Below are positions 5,874 to 13,874 of a stretch of DNA of 49,989 bases, in pieces. The notes beneath the pieces were generated by a model. The model was not told the DNA's origin. It saw nothing but the letters and a program-made list of their open reading frames with translations, and made no database searches. Both the position numbers and the translations under genes were made by a program. The stretch lies in the IMG/VR virus record IMGVR_UViG_2199352024_000001, positions 1 through 49,989 of that record; one strand, given 5' to 3'. Each line of letters begins with the position of its first letter. The stretch's first letter is position 1. This DNA is from a virus.

Positions 5874-6693
5874 CTTGGGGCTGCTTCTTTACTGCCGTTA
5901 GAAACACGGGACGGTTAGAGTACTGGAAAACTCGCAAGCCGGGCCAGCAAGTAGCTTTGAATGAGCAGTATGAGCAAGGTAGATCAAGCTTCCTGTTACC
6001 AGACTTCCCATCAGGCACATCAGAATAACAACGGCTAGGCGGAGTGGGCCAAGCAAGCATTGCTCGCTTATCTCTGACCATCTGTTCATAGTCTACCTCA
6101 ATCCTAGGGTGTGTGTCAAGACAAATGTGACCTAACGTTTTATCTACAGCTAGGAAATGTGCCCTGTCTGGACGAACTGTGCTAACATCGCGAGTAAGAC
6201 CATGAAGGTACCCGTTAAGCTGAGTACGATACCCGAACGGGTCGTCTCGTTCCAGCCCATGATCTCGGAACTTCTTGAAGGAAAAAGATGAAGCAGACTT
6301 AACGTCAACGAGTTCACCGTCAATAACAGCATCAATATGTCCACGTACACCATAAAGGTCTACTTCCCGTTGTTGGAATTCTACGGTATGGCCGGAGGCT
6401 GCGGCGAGGAAGAGTACGGTGTGTTCGATGATATCGCCGTAGAGGAATTTAAGCCGGGCTGATGGGGGCAGGCGTTCCGCTGACTCAGGGCGATTGATAG
6501 AATACCACAGCTTACGATCAGGAGTACCAAGATTTGAAAGTCTGAGACTGGGGGTTCCGTGGGTTTCTGCGAGTCTGCTTGCGAGCATCGCAGCAAGGCT
6601 GTCAGAGAAAGTCTTAACAACCTCAGGATCAAAAGGATCGGCACTACTAATGCGATTACGAATATCTTGAACAAGAGTTTCAATGGATTTCAC
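5836..6693 (-). CDS. Cas4/RecB-like PD-(D/E)XK nuclease
   Basis: A 285-residue nuclease. The PD-(D/E)XK core is seen as L-Y-G-D-I-I-E-H, V-R-G-H-I-D-A-V-I-D and E-L-V-D-V-K-S-A-S, followed by Y-R-x-Q-L-N-G-Y-L. Four cysteines (one near R-C-Y, then C-S-Y-C and C-W-P-G near residues 230-255) fit the iron-sulphur cluster of Cas4/AddB-type nucleases. No CRISPR array or cas1 is nearby, so this is a stand-alone phage replication or recombination nuclease. It starts at GTG, six bases after AAGGA, downstream of the tRNA gene. Confidence 0.85.
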   Translation of the reverse strand: MKSIETLVQDIRNRISSADPFDPEVVKTFSDSLAAMLASRLAETHGTPSLRLSNLGTPDRKLWYSINRPESAERLPPSARLKFLYGDIIEHTVLFLAAASGHTVEFQQREVDLYGVRGHIDAVIDGELVDVKSASSFSFKKFRDHGLERDDPFGYRTQLNGYLHGLTRDVSTVRPDRAHFLAVDKTLGHICLDTHPRIEVDYEQMVRDKRAMLAWPTPPSRCYSDVPDGKSGNRKLDLPCSYCSFKATCWPGLRVFQYSNRPVFLTAVKKQPQVDEITLEEAQED

Positions 6694-6707
6694 TATACTT
6701 CCTTAAA

Positions 6708-6782
6708 TGGAGCCGCTGCTAGGAGTCGAACCTAGACCTCAAAGATACAAACCTCTTATGCTACCGTTAACACCACAGCGGC
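6708..6782 (-). tRNA. tRNA-Thr (anticodon UGU)
   Basis: A cloverleaf folds on the minus strand. It has a 7-bp acceptor stem (GCCGCTG with CAGCGGC), a D arm with two G-U pairs, an anticodon loop TTTGTAT giving UGU, a perfect 5-bp T stem (CTAGG/CCTAG) around TTCGACT, discriminator U and an encoded CCA. G1-C72, C2-G71, G35 and U36 are threonine identity elements. The anticodon stem is weak, with two G-U pairs and one mismatch. It sits between the ssDNA-binding and Cas4-like genes. Confidence 0.85.
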
Positions 6783-6788
6783 TAACCA

Positions 6789-7190
6789 TTACACCGGCAA
6801 CTCAGACTTGCCAGCTTCATCCTTCTTAGGTTCGTACACGATTAGATTAGTCACAACGATACTGTCTACAACACTCCGGGCGTTAGGCCCGTGGGCACTC
6901 TCAAACGTCTCTACAGTCAGTTTAAGGACGACACTAGAGCCGTTACCAACCATAGCCGTAATCGGGTTACCGGCTTCATCAGTAACTACGAACTTGTCCC
7001 CACCCGTTTTAAACGTGTAGTGCAAGCCGGAGTCGTCTTCTTTCATCTTGTTCTTAATGCCGCTTTCACGGACCTGAGAACGCACAGTACCATCAGCGGG
7101 GTAGAAATTCACAGTGTAATTACCCCATTGGTTAGGCTTCGACCGGAGCCAACTAACCGTGCCTTTAAGGAAATAATCTTTGGTAGCCAT
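6789..7190 (-). CDS. Putative single-stranded DNA-binding protein
   Basis: A 133-residue protein with a predicted beta-rich, OB-fold-like pattern: F-L-K-G-T-V-S-W near the start, N-F-Y-P-A-D-G, and alternating hydrophobic strands through K-L-T-V-E-T-F. The tail is acidic (K-K-D-E-A-G-K-S-E), as in phage SSBs that recruit partners. The position next to DNA polymerase and recombination nucleases supports this role. AGGA lies six bases before the ATG. Assignment is by pattern and context. Confidence 0.6.
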   Translation of the reverse strand: MATKDYFLKGTVSWLRSKPNQWGNYTVNFYPADGTVRSQVRESGIKNKMKEDDSGLHYTFKTGGDKFVVTDEAGNPITAMVGNGSSVVLKLTVETFESAHGPNARSVVDSIVVTNLIVYEPKKDEAGKSELPV

Positions 7191-7226
7191 TGTCTGTCCT
7201 ATCTTCGCCAGTTTATCTGGCTGATC

Positions 7227-7448
7227 TTAGTTGAGGGTGGTAGGTTTAACCGAAGCTGAAAGGTTTTCAGTATCTTCAACTTCTTCATCTACTTCCGTAA
7301 TACTTGTAATAACCGGCTTGTTAACCGTCTTCAACATCTGCAAAGCACCTGTGCCAGCAGCATCTTGGTCTTCCGCCACGATATGTAGGAACGCCCGATC
7401 CGTGTACTCGAAGTCAACTCTAAATGCTTTCAACTTTAGTTCCTTCAC
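7227..7448 (-). CDS. Small acidic protein, unknown function
   Basis: A 73-residue frame from a GTG that overlaps the upstream gene by 29 bases. A TTG at 7433 with GGA seven bases upstream is a better-supported start and would give 68 residues. The first half has a beta-alpha-like pattern (A-F-R-V-D-F-E-Y, A-F-L-H-I-V-A-E-D) like small ferredoxin-type folds. The end is acidic and disordered. Not recognised. Confidence 0.6.
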   Translation of the reverse strand: MKELKLKAFRVDFEYTDRAFLHIVAEDQDAAGTGALQMLKTVNKPVITSITEVDEEVEDTENLSASVKPTTLN

Positions 7449-7695
7449 CTTTTAACCACTTGATATAGTCCGAGGCTGCTTGATTAGCGTCTTGAGCAGA
7501 AATATACGGCCCGATAAAATGACTTGTTTCATCATGAAAAAACCATCCCCGCTGCATTGGATAGCTCTGGTCATTCCCTTCGTACCAGAAGTCTCGAAAG
7601 AAATGGAGCAAGTCCTTGTGTTCCAGACCAATTAGTTGGGGTTCATCAATCAAAACAGCTTCATCCATTCGAAAGTCTATGATATGGGCTTTCAA
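7420..7695 (-). CDS. Hypothetical protein, 91 residues
   Basis: A 91-residue frame starting with TTG in a TTGA overlap with the DNA polymerase stop; no ATG is available. It is rich in aromatic residues (L-L-H-F-F-R-D-F-W-Y, R-G-W-F-F-H) and ends in a helical segment. Its fixed place after the polymerase suggests a replication-linked accessory. No family recognised. Confidence 0.6.
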   Translation of the reverse strand: MKAHIIDFRMDEAVLIDEPQLIGLEHKDLLHFFRDFWYEGNDQSYPMQRGWFFHDETSHFIGPYISAQDANQAASDYIKWLKGEGTKVESI

Positions 7696-9692
7696 TGAGT
7701 AACCATCCAGTTGTCTCCTATGGCAAGTCTGCCATGAGCATTAAGGATGCTACCAGCCATAGGGCAACGAAGCTTAAGATCGACACCCACTTGTCTAATA
7801 GCATCCGCTTGAGTTTCAGCAATGTACTTAGCTACGTCCATATCGTTGATTGTTTCAGTCTGCCATTCATCGTGGACGAAGTTAACCCACCAGAACGGTA
7901 CCTTCTCTTTAATCAGCTTGGGGTACCAAATCTGGACGGCTCGCTTCATAATGACGGCTTCTCCATTTTGGAGATAACCAGCTAAGGCAAGGTGTTTCTT
8001 TTGGTTTGTGTCCTCGCCAAAGATACGCACGTACCGGCCATCGAAGCCTTGGAAGTACCCCCGCTCTGCGTCAACCGGGGCTACCTTATCCTTAATATAC
8101 CTTAATCCGGGGTATCTGTCAAGGAAATTCGTGTCAGCTTCCTTAGCTTCTTCTTTTGAGCATACAAGGATATGCGCAACTTGTCCAAGTCCGGCCCCGA
8201 GCAGCCACGCATAGATAAAAGTCTTAGCATCGTCTCTTGACTTGCAAGGAGGGCCGAGAGCGTTTCGATTAACTGAGTGTGGGTCTGTCCCATCTTCTTT
8301 GTTTCCTGATACTAGACTGGCTGTGAACTCTGCATCATCGATGTAGTGGGCAAGGATGCGAAGCTGGATGCTCTCAGCGTCGACCCCAACGAGCAACCTA
8401 CCCTTCCCTGCCTTCCACAGACTTCGCATTTCATCGGAGTAGGGTGTAGTCTCAGGGCGCTTTTCGTTGTATTTAGGAACGTTGCCCATATTGGGTCGGT
8501 CGTGAGACATACGGTGGGTCCAAGCACCGATATGGTTAAAGCTGCCATGTATCCTCCATTCTGGAGTATAGTCTTTCTCTGGGACACCCCCTAAAGGCTC
8601 AGAGACGGGCCGTGAGGCGTTTATCCACTGTTGGAGGGTGGAACTACGGCTAGCCAGCAAAAGCCTACGGGCGAGCTTTCTAGAACCTTCCGGTGCGTCA
8701 GGGGGGAGAGTGGCTAGATTGCCTTCTGATACAGTCCAGCCGTATACGAGATATTTCTTGAGCCTTTCCTCTAGGCTTTTGATTGCTTCGTGGTCTTCTG
8801 TGCCTTTACGGCGCTTCCTTCGTAGTTGATTTAACTCCCTTTCAGCTTCTTTGTGTCCTTTTGTCTTTTCGTAGGGCTTCCAGCCAGCTTCATTGAGCCT
8901 TTCGACACGTTGAGGGGCACTAGCTGGATTGAAGGACACATACTCGATTAAACTAAACGGGGCGTCTATCGTGTAGGGGGAGAAGTCTGGACCAAGGACA
9001 CGGGGTATTGATTGTTTGTTTATAGTCCCATGCTTGGTACCACGTGGTATCACGTGTTTAACTAAAGATACCTTTGGTAAGAATATATCCTTTAGTACCT
9101 TGTCTATTCTTAGTAGTTCTGTATCTATAGTATCCTTTAGAAGAATACTCTTAGGGTAATCAAAGGCAAAGCCATTCTGCGACAAAGTGTCACAGTGGTG
9201 TGCTATGAAGTGTTCTGTGGCAATGGCGTCTTGCCACGTAGGACTTAGGAGATACTTCCTAAAGTGATTATACAATAGGAAGTTAATCTCTACGTCACTT
9301 AAACACCTTTCCTCTAATTCCTTTGTGTACTGACTCCAATCCTCTATGTCTGCGTGTTGCTTCCTGTGTCCGAAGTGCTCTCCCCAGCTTTCAAGGGAGT
9401 GACCCGTAGGGCGATCTGCGTCAATAAGGCGACTAAGGACAAGGGTATCGCAGATACGAATAGGATCAATAGGAATACCAAGGAGACGGGAAATCGTAGG
9501 CCCGTCAAAGCTGATAAAGTTGTGTCCGATCCAAAGATCAATACCTTGTGCGTACTGTCGGAAAGCAGCGAGTGAAGCTTCTTCAAAAGGGTGGAAAACA
9601 TTGACTGTTCCTTTTTCTATTTCTTTACAAACAATAACCCAAATTTGGGTAGCGTTAAGGCCGTCTGTTTCTATGTCACAAATAACGTCCAA
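7692..9692 (-). CDS. T7-like family A DNA polymerase with 3'-5' exonuclease
   Basis: A 666-residue polymerase, close to T7 gp5 (704). The N-terminal exonuclease carries D-I-E-T-D-G-L (ExoI), N-F-I-S-F-D-G (ExoII) and a later Y-x-x-x-D segment. The polymerase part has motif A (D-A-E-S-I-Q-L-R-I-L-A), motif B (K-T-F-I-Y-A-W-L-L-G-A-G) and motif C (V-H-D-E-W). All catalytic Asp residues and the motif B Lys are present. The start is TTG, six bases after AGAGG. An upstream sigma70-like promoter gives this replication gene its own transcript. It probably uses host thioredoxin or acts alone; no processivity factor is visible. Confidence 0.95.
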   Translation of the reverse strand: MDVICDIETDGLNATQIWVIVCKEIEKGTVNVFHPFEEASLAAFRQYAQGIDLWIGHNFISFDGPTISRLLGIPIDPIRICDTLVLSRLIDADRPTGHSLESWGEHFGHRKQHADIEDWSQYTKELEERCLSDVEINFLLYNHFRKYLLSPTWQDAIATEHFIAHHCDTLSQNGFAFDYPKSILLKDTIDTELLRIDKVLKDIFLPKVSLVKHVIPRGTKHGTINKQSIPRVLGPDFSPYTIDAPFSLIEYVSFNPASAPQRVERLNEAGWKPYEKTKGHKEAERELNQLRRKRRKGTEDHEAIKSLEERLKKYLVYGWTVSEGNLATLPPDAPEGSRKLARRLLLASRSSTLQQWINASRPVSEPLGGVPEKDYTPEWRIHGSFNHIGAWTHRMSHDRPNMGNVPKYNEKRPETTPYSDEMRSLWKAGKGRLLVGVDAESIQLRILAHYIDDAEFTASLVSGNKEDGTDPHSVNRNALGPPCKSRDDAKTFIYAWLLGAGLGQVAHILVCSKEEAKEADTNFLDRYPGLRYIKDKVAPVDAERGYFQGFDGRYVRIFGEDTNQKKHLALAGYLQNGEAVIMKRAVQIWYPKLIKEKVPFWWVNFVHDEWQTETINDMDVAKYIAETQADAIRQVGVDLKLRCPMAGSILNAHGRLAIGDNWMVTH

Positions 9693-9724
9693 CGTGTACC
9701 TCTAGGTAGGTTAATCCTACTCTT

Positions 9725-9753
9725 AGTATCTCATAGATTGAGATTTTTGTCAA
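9725..9753 (-). promoter_or_regulatory. Sigma70-like promoter for the DNA polymerase operon
   Basis: On the minus strand a perfect TTGACA (9748-9753) is followed after 17 bases by GATACT (9725-9730), which matches four of six -10 positions. Start of transcription would fall near 9718, about 25 bases before the TTG start of the polymerase gene. The -35 overlaps the stop of the preceding small gene. Confidence 0.7.
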
Positions 9754-9908
9754 TCCCAATACTTCATACTGTACCAGTTAAACTGCCACCACAACCAACC
9801 AGCAAAATTTAAGTAGACCGCCCTTTGCCCGGGTGGTGGACAAGTCTCGTCTAGTAAAGAACTTTTCCAAGGAAGCCATTGGAATTTTGGAGAAATCTGG
9901 TATTTCAT
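9750..9908 (-). CDS. Small Trp-rich protein of 52 residues
   Basis: A 52-codon frame with an ATGA overlap to the upstream gene. It is notable for aromatic content: F-Q-W-L-P-W in the first third and a cluster A-G-W-L-W-W-Q-F-N-W-Y near the C-terminus. It could bind a membrane surface or a protein groove. Its stop lies within the -35 hexamer of the polymerase promoter. Not recognised. Confidence 0.6.
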   Translation of the reverse strand: MKYQISPKFQWLPWKSSLLDETCPPPGQRAVYLNFAGWLWWQFNWYSMKYWD

Positions 9909-10117
9909 CTTGTAGAACCGTACTTATCTCGCCAGTGCTGCTCCATTTCCCGTGCGGTGGAAAGCTCGGAGCGGAGGCGGGAGATTTCGTCGGCGGCTTC
10001 TTTAAATGCATTGCCCAAACAGTTGTCCGCATGAGTAGAATATTCTGGAAACGCCTCTTTCCCGCAGTCGCAAAAGTCGTTCTGCCTTTTCGACAGCATT
10101 TCAACAATATCACTCAT
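9905..10117 (-). CDS. Small coiled-coil protein with Cys/His motif
   Basis: A 70-residue frame. C-D-C near residues 16-18 and H-A-D-N-C near 29-33 could form a zinc site. The second half (A-A-D-E-I-S-R-L-R-S-E-L) is a typical short coiled coil seen in many small phage proteins of unknown function. Coupled to its neighbours by ATGA on both sides. Confidence 0.65.
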   Translation of the reverse strand: MSDIVEMLSKRQNDFCDCGKEAFPEYSTHADNCLGNAFKEAADEISRLRSELSTAREMEQHWRDKYGSTR

Positions 10118-10458
10118 TTCCTCCTCCCATACTTGTCATAGAGAGACTTGTCATAGAGAGATTGGAGGGTGCGGGCCTGTTGATCGAAGCTGCCGCCAGC
10201 AAGGAACACGTCACACAGAGTGGCTGATATTTCATTCTCACTCGGTCCCACCCCCTGTGAGGAAATGGCGAGGGAGGCGATCTGCGCTTCCAGCAGTCTA
10301 ATTTTATGGTCACGCCGTCCGATGGACCGATGCGCCGCGCAGATATAGCAGAGGCCGAACACGCGGAACTTTTCCGGTACGTCGCTGTCGTTGCATATTC
10401 CGCAGGACCAAGCCTCTGTCGGCTCTACCGGTACTAATTGGGAGGGGGAGGAAGTCAT
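10114..10458 (-). CDS. Hypothetical protein with zinc-finger-like N-terminus
   Basis: A 114-residue frame. The N-terminus has C-G-I-C and C-Y-I-C spaced about 20 residues apart, consistent with a small zinc ribbon, followed by a helix and a low-complexity linker. The C-terminus contains the duplicated peptide S-L-Y-D-K, encoded by a perfect 15-bp tandem repeat. The ATG overlaps the previous stop and the stop overlaps the next ATG. Confidence 0.65.
   Translation of the reverse strand: MTSSPSQLVPVEPTEAWSCGICNDSDVPEKFRVFGLCYICAAHRSIGRRDHKIRLLEAQIASLAISSQGVGPSENEISATLCDVFLAGGSFDQQARTLQSLYDKSLYDKYGRRK
10131..10160. repeat. Perfect 15-bp tandem duplication inside a gene
   Basis: The unit ACTTGTCATAGAGAG occurs twice head to tail. 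Being a multiple of three it keeps the frame and duplicates S-L-Y-D-K near the protein C-terminus. It looks like recent slippage. Confidence 0.95.
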
Positions 10459-10628
10459 TTGGCATCGTCCTTGTCCGAATTCATCGCCGCTCTCCGGTAC
10501 GCATTAATTTGACCCTCTTGTTGCTCTACCCGATCTCTAGCTTCACCCAAGAGCCGACCTAGACGGGTTACCGTGTCTTCTAGGTCTTTGATCCGGGCAG
10601 CGTGGGCATGGTTATGATGGAAGCACAT
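10455..10628 (-). CDS. Small coiled-coil protein, 57 residues
   Basis: A 57-codon frame that starts in the TAATG overlap with the preceding gene and stops in the ATGA overlap with the next. A His-rich start (H-H-N-H-A-H-A) could bind metal. The rest is a continuous charged helix (L-G-R-L-L-G-E-A-R-D-R-V-E-Q-Q). Function unknown. Confidence 0.65.
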   Translation of the reverse strand: MCFHHNHAHAARIKDLEDTVTRLGRLLGEARDRVEQQEGQINAYRRAAMNSDKDDAK

Positions 10629-10966
10629 TACTTTGCCTTAGCCTTCTTGGACTTCACCTTCTTAGCCTTGACTTTGGCCTTAACTTTCTTAGCCTTCTTC
10701 GGGTAAGTAACCCAAATCCAAGTCTGGATATCGTTACCAGAACCGGGGTTACGAACAACCTTGGAAGCGTGAACCGATCCGAGATTATGTTTACGGATAA
10801 GACCGGCTACTTTTCTACCGTTCCCTCGGTAAACTGCATCCGAGAACACAAACATTGCTGAGTAGTTGTAATTCCGGCGGAGGATGCGGAGGTCTTGAGC
10901 CGTAATACCTCCTAAGCTGAAAAGCTGGTGAACACCACAAGAAATACTAGTTGTGTCAGTCTGCAT
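10628..10966 (-). CDS. SCGV-family paralogue A, unknown function
   Basis: A 112-residue protein and one of three related proteins in this stretch. Shared landmarks are S-C-G-V near the N-terminus (residues 9-12), a F-V-F-S-D strand, L-I-R-K-H-N-L-G and a final I-x-T-W-I-W strand. The C-terminal 25 residues are almost only Lys, Ala and Val, a basic tail that may bind nucleic acid. I do not recognise the family. The fixed Cys and the paired helix-strand layout suggest a small alpha/beta domain. It follows paralogue B directly, with AGGA nine bases before the ATG. Confidence 0.7.
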   Translation of the reverse strand: MQTDTTSISCGVHQLFSLGGITAQDLRILRRNYNYSAMFVFSDAVYRGNGRKVAGLIRKHNLGSVHASKVVRNPGSGNDIQTWIWVTYPKKAKKVKAKVKAKKVKSKKAKAK

Positions 10967-10967
10967 C

Positions 10968-11348
10968 TTATTCGTCCTTTATGGTTTCGAGGAAAGCATC
11001 AAGTTTCGGGTAGTCAGGCGTCCATACCCAGACTTGGATAATCCGACGGCCTCCTTCTGGGTACACGACGTTAGGTGTCGGCTTCGTTTCGATTACGTCG
11101 CCGAGATCATTCTTGCGAATAAACTCAGCTAATTGAATTCCACTTTTGTTATTCGTGTTATCCGAGAAAGTATAGAACGTATACCGTTTTGGCTGTGCTG
11201 GTCTGTTCGATACTGCGTACTTAGACACAACCTTCGGCGGCTTTTCCGGCACGAACAGCCATTTCAAACCATCTTTTGGGTCTGTCCCCGAAAGATTGTG
11301 CAGCATCAGGACGCCACACGACATATTACAACTACTTGCTCCGTACAT
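10968..11348 (-). CDS. SCGV-family paralogue B, unknown function
   Basis: 126 residues when started at the second of two adjacent ATGs, which lies six bases after AAGGAG. A longer upstream frame exists but overlaps a real gene. Landmarks shared with paralogues A and C are M-S-C-G-V, F-Y-T-F-S-D, F-I-R-K-N-D-L-G-D-V-I-E-T and I-Q-V-W-V-W. It lacks the Lys-rich tail of A and the long tail of C. Unknown function. Confidence 0.7.
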   Translation of the reverse strand: MYGASSCNMSCGVLMLHNLSGTDPKDGLKWLFVPEKPPKVVSKYAVSNRPAQPKRYTFYTFSDNTNNKSGIQLAEFIRKNDLGDVIETKPTPNVVYPEGGRRIIQVWVWTPDYPKLDAFLETIKDE

Positions 11349-11358
11349 CATAATCTCC

Positions 11359-11538
11359 TTAACGTTTGCGGAGGTAGTACTGTGAATTGTGTTGACAGTC
11401 TTCTGCCTTTTCACAATCACAAAAAGCAGTACACCGACCAAACTTCTGAGGGCAACTATCCTTGCCCTCTTCTTGGTATCCGAAGTGGCAGTTACAGTTA
11501 GGAAAGTTGCAGCGGTCTATATTCGGTTTCTGTCCCAT
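11359..11538 (-). CDS. Small Cys-rich protein, 59 residues
   Basis: A 59-residue frame from ATG at 11538. It has eight cysteines, including C-N-F-P-N-C-N-C and C-T-A-F-C-D-C, with a few His, so one or two zinc sites are likely. A longer frame begins at 11595 but would overlap the upstream gene by about 100 bases. Directly before paralogue B. Function unknown. Confidence 0.6.
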   Translation of the reverse strand: MGQKPNIDRCNFPNCNCHFGYQEEGKDSCPQKFGRCTAFCDCEKAEDCQHNSQYYLRKR

Positions 11539-11692
11539 CGTAATATTTGTCCCAATTGATTTTGCGTTCGACGTATTCAAGCCACCGACAATCACAATTA
11601 CCTACTTTGACAGGTCGCCAAGCAAACCATCGATGCCAATGAGTTACTTTGTCATACCATTTTTTACGTGTCAGCCCGCAACGGAATTTCAT
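11498..11692 (-). CDS. Small Trp/Arg-rich conserved-looking protein
   Basis: A 64-residue basic protein. The string W-F-A-W-R-P-V-K-V followed by W-L-E-Y-V-E-R-K resembles small proteins seen in many phages and prophages of proteobacteria. The ATG overlaps the stop of paralogue C (TGATG). Role unknown. Confidence 0.65.
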   Translation of the reverse strand: MKFRCGLTRKKWYDKVTHWHRWFAWRPVKVGNCDCRWLEYVERKINWDKYYDGTETEYRPLQLS

Positions 11693-12351
11693 CAGATTGT
11701 CACTGTCCGGATACTCGGCTGACGCCGACGACCAGCTTGTTCGGTAAAGTCTGTGCGAGTGCTGTGCTTATACTCGATAATGTCATCCGCAGGCAGCTTT
11801 GCACGATTGGAGTTTTCCTTAACTTTAGCCACAGATTTGACTTCGGGCCTCTCAGCTTCGATCTCAGCTTTGACCTTAACGGTTTCAGCTTTAACCCATG
11901 CAGCGATAGCTTTACTGTCGTGTGCCCACACATACACCTTGATCGGGTTTCGGCTATTCGGGTTTACTCGTGGTGTCGGCGTCTCAATGACTTCACCTAA
12001 ATTATGCTCCCGGATCAGCCGTGTAAAGGTTTCCCCGTTTGATGCTGCTCCGAAACAAACGGGATCAGAGTACACGTAGAAAGCACAACTCCGTTTCTGC
12101 GCGCTATTTCGGAGCTGCTCCGCCGTTTGAGGTTCCAAGTGTCCGGTTTGATGGTTTGCGATGTGCGATTGAACCACTGGAGCAAGAAAACTCTCCATGA
12201 CCCGGAAGAACCCACGTTTCTGTATGAACTCCAAACTACGCTCCAAGTACTGGCCGTGTGGTTTTACATCTTCTTCCTTAAGCCAAGTTTGCAACCCTAG
12301 TCCACTGAGTTCATGGACTCCGCAAGAAACGACACTAAAAAACTTATTCAT
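11692..12351 (-). CDS. SCGV-family paralogue C, long form
   Basis: A 219-residue protein. The N-terminal part has V-S-C-G-V-H-E-L. After an insertion of about 60 residues come F-Y-V-Y-S-D, L-I-R-E-H-N-L-G-E-V-I-E-T and I-K-V-Y-V-W, the pattern shared with paralogues A and B. The last 70 residues are charged and rich in Lys, Glu, Ala and Arg, a likely disordered or coiled extension. It follows the primase-helicase with an ATGA overlap, which suggests early expression. Function unknown. Confidence 0.7.
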   Translation of the reverse strand: MNKFFSVVSCGVHELSGLGLQTWLKEEDVKPHGQYLERSLEFIQKRGFFRVMESFLAPVVQSHIANHQTGHLEPQTAEQLRNSAQKRSCAFYVYSDPVCFGAASNGETFTRLIREHNLGEVIETPTPRVNPNSRNPIKVYVWAHDSKAIAAWVKAETVKVKAEIEAERPEVKSVAKVKENSNRAKLPADDIIEYKHSTRTDFTEQAGRRRQPSIRTVTI

Positions 12352-13874
12352 GTAGGTAAGTCTCCGTTGATTTCTGATAACACAGACGTTGCCGGGTCAT
12401 AGATAAATCTGCCAGCCGGTCCCGTTTTCCACGACTGACGGTTTTTGAAGATCGTAGCGTAAATTACCCGTCGGAGGTACTCGTTATCCGACTTGAGATT
12501 GCGTTTCAGGTTGACCCAAACATCGAAGACCTTGCTGATGTTATGGCTACCACGGGTTTGTTCGTTGTCATTTTCGTGACTTATAACAACGAGAACAAAC
12601 CGTAATTCTTTAGCTAACATAACCAGCCGTGTACTAAGCCAGTCGAGTTCTTTGGTTGCGCTGTCTTGCATTCTCCCTGTAGTAAGAACCGTGATATTAT
12701 CTAGGAAGATATACTTACATTGGCAAGCTGCAACGAGGAACCTGATTTTTGAAAGAATAACGTCAGGTTCTTCGGAGCCATAGTGCTCAAGAAAATGGAT
12801 GCGGTCTTCCCTTCCAGCAACCTTTCTAAACGCCGCCTTGATCTCTTCAATTGAAATGTTACTGTCGTCAGCATGGGCTGGAACTCGGAGTTCATATCCG
12901 GCTTGCTTTTTGATCGTGTCTTCGGTTGGTTCCTCGAAGTGTAGGATACCGATGTTGGCGTCAGGGTCATTCTTCGCAAGATGGAACTCTGTTGCGTGAA
13001 ACAACTCGGTTTTACCGATACCTTCAAGGCCAGATATGAGGTAGGCTCTGCCACGTTTCAGTCCTCCTGTTAATGCGGTAAGGGTGGGGAAAGGCCAAGA
13101 TACTCCAGGTTCTTTGGAAGCACGATCAAGGATGCCGTCGATATCGGAAAATGAACTCTTGATCCCTTCCGGAAGAAATCGCCCGGCGTTGTACCAGCTA
13201 TTTCGGAACTCTGTGATTTTTCCGGCTTCCAAGAAATCATGGGCGTCTTTGTACGGCGCGAGTTTGACATGGTACACCTTTTGAAAGCCAAAAATAGCAG
13301 CTAGCTCTTGAGTAGCTTTTTTACCGGGGTTGTCATTGTCTAACGCAAGATAGATTTTCTCAAACGAGTTAAGCTTATCAAAATCTCGGCGTACATCTGC
13401 GACAGCAGAAGTCGCTGACCTGACCGAATAAACCGGATATCGTCCGAGCATTTGCCACACCGACATAGCATCGTCTTCACCTTCCGTGATAGTAATAGCT
13501 TTTGCGGACCCCGCTGGGAACTTCTCAGCAGCCCACCCCGAAGCCTCCGACATTGCCCCACGGCTAAAGAAACCTTTAGGATTAAGAGTTCTGACTTTGG
13601 TAGACCCGTTAGCATAAGGGTATGCTACAGAGACAGGAACACCTTTGTCGTTAATCTGGGTTAGAACACCAAAGAACTCATGGGTTTCTTTGGTGATCCC
13701 ACGGCGAGGTAGGTACTCATACGTATACGTTGTATCTTCTGACAACTCATTCCCTTTCTTTCCGAAGGGTTTATTACACGAAAAACAAAAACCTACCCCA
13801 TCCTTGTCTATGGAGTAAGCATCGGTACTAGGACACTCAGGACAAGGCAGATGGGTCTGGACCCATTTACTCAT
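12348..13874 (-). CDS. T7 gp4-like DNA primase-helicase
   Basis: A 508-residue fusion. An N-terminal zinc ribbon (C-P-E-C then C-F-S-C within residues 10-35) precedes a TOPRIM primase core with I-T-E-G-E-D-D-A and L-A-L-D-N-D. The DnaB-type helicase follows, with Walker A S-G-L-E-G-I-G-K-T-E near residue 285 and Walker B Y-I-F-L-D-N. Close in size to T7 gp4A (566). It would unwind DNA and prime synthesis for the family A polymerase encoded 3 kb downstream. It starts next to a small zinc protein gene and overlaps paralogue C by ATGA. Confidence 0.95.
   Translation of the reverse strand: MSKWVQTHLPCPECPSTDAYSIDKDGVGFCFSCNKPFGKKGNELSEDTTYTYEYLPRRGITKETHEFFGVLTQINDKGVPVSVAYPYANGSTKVRTLNPKGFFSRGAMSEASGWAAEKFPAGSAKAITITEGEDDAMSVWQMLGRYPVYSVRSATSAVADVRRDFDKLNSFEKIYLALDNDNPGKKATQELAAIFGFQKVYHVKLAPYKDAHDFLEAGKITEFRNSWYNAGRFLPEGIKSSFSDIDGILDRASKEPGVSWPFPTLTALTGGLKRGRAYLISGLEGIGKTELFHATEFHLAKNDPDANIGILHFEEPTEDTIKKQAGYELRVPAHADDSNISIEEIKAAFRKVAGREDRIHFLEHYGSEEPDVILSKIRFLVAACQCKYIFLDNITVLTTGRMQDSATKELDWLSTRLVMLAKELRFVLVVISHENDNEQTRGSHNISKVFDVWVNLKRNLKSDNEYLRRVIYATIFKNRQSWKTGPAGRFIYDPATSVLSEINGDLPT

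Noticed and set aside
5836-6693. CRISPR-Cas locus suggested by the Cas4-like nuclease
   Set aside because: No repeat-spacer array, cas1 or cas2 is visible; stand-alone Cas4-like nucleases are common in phages.
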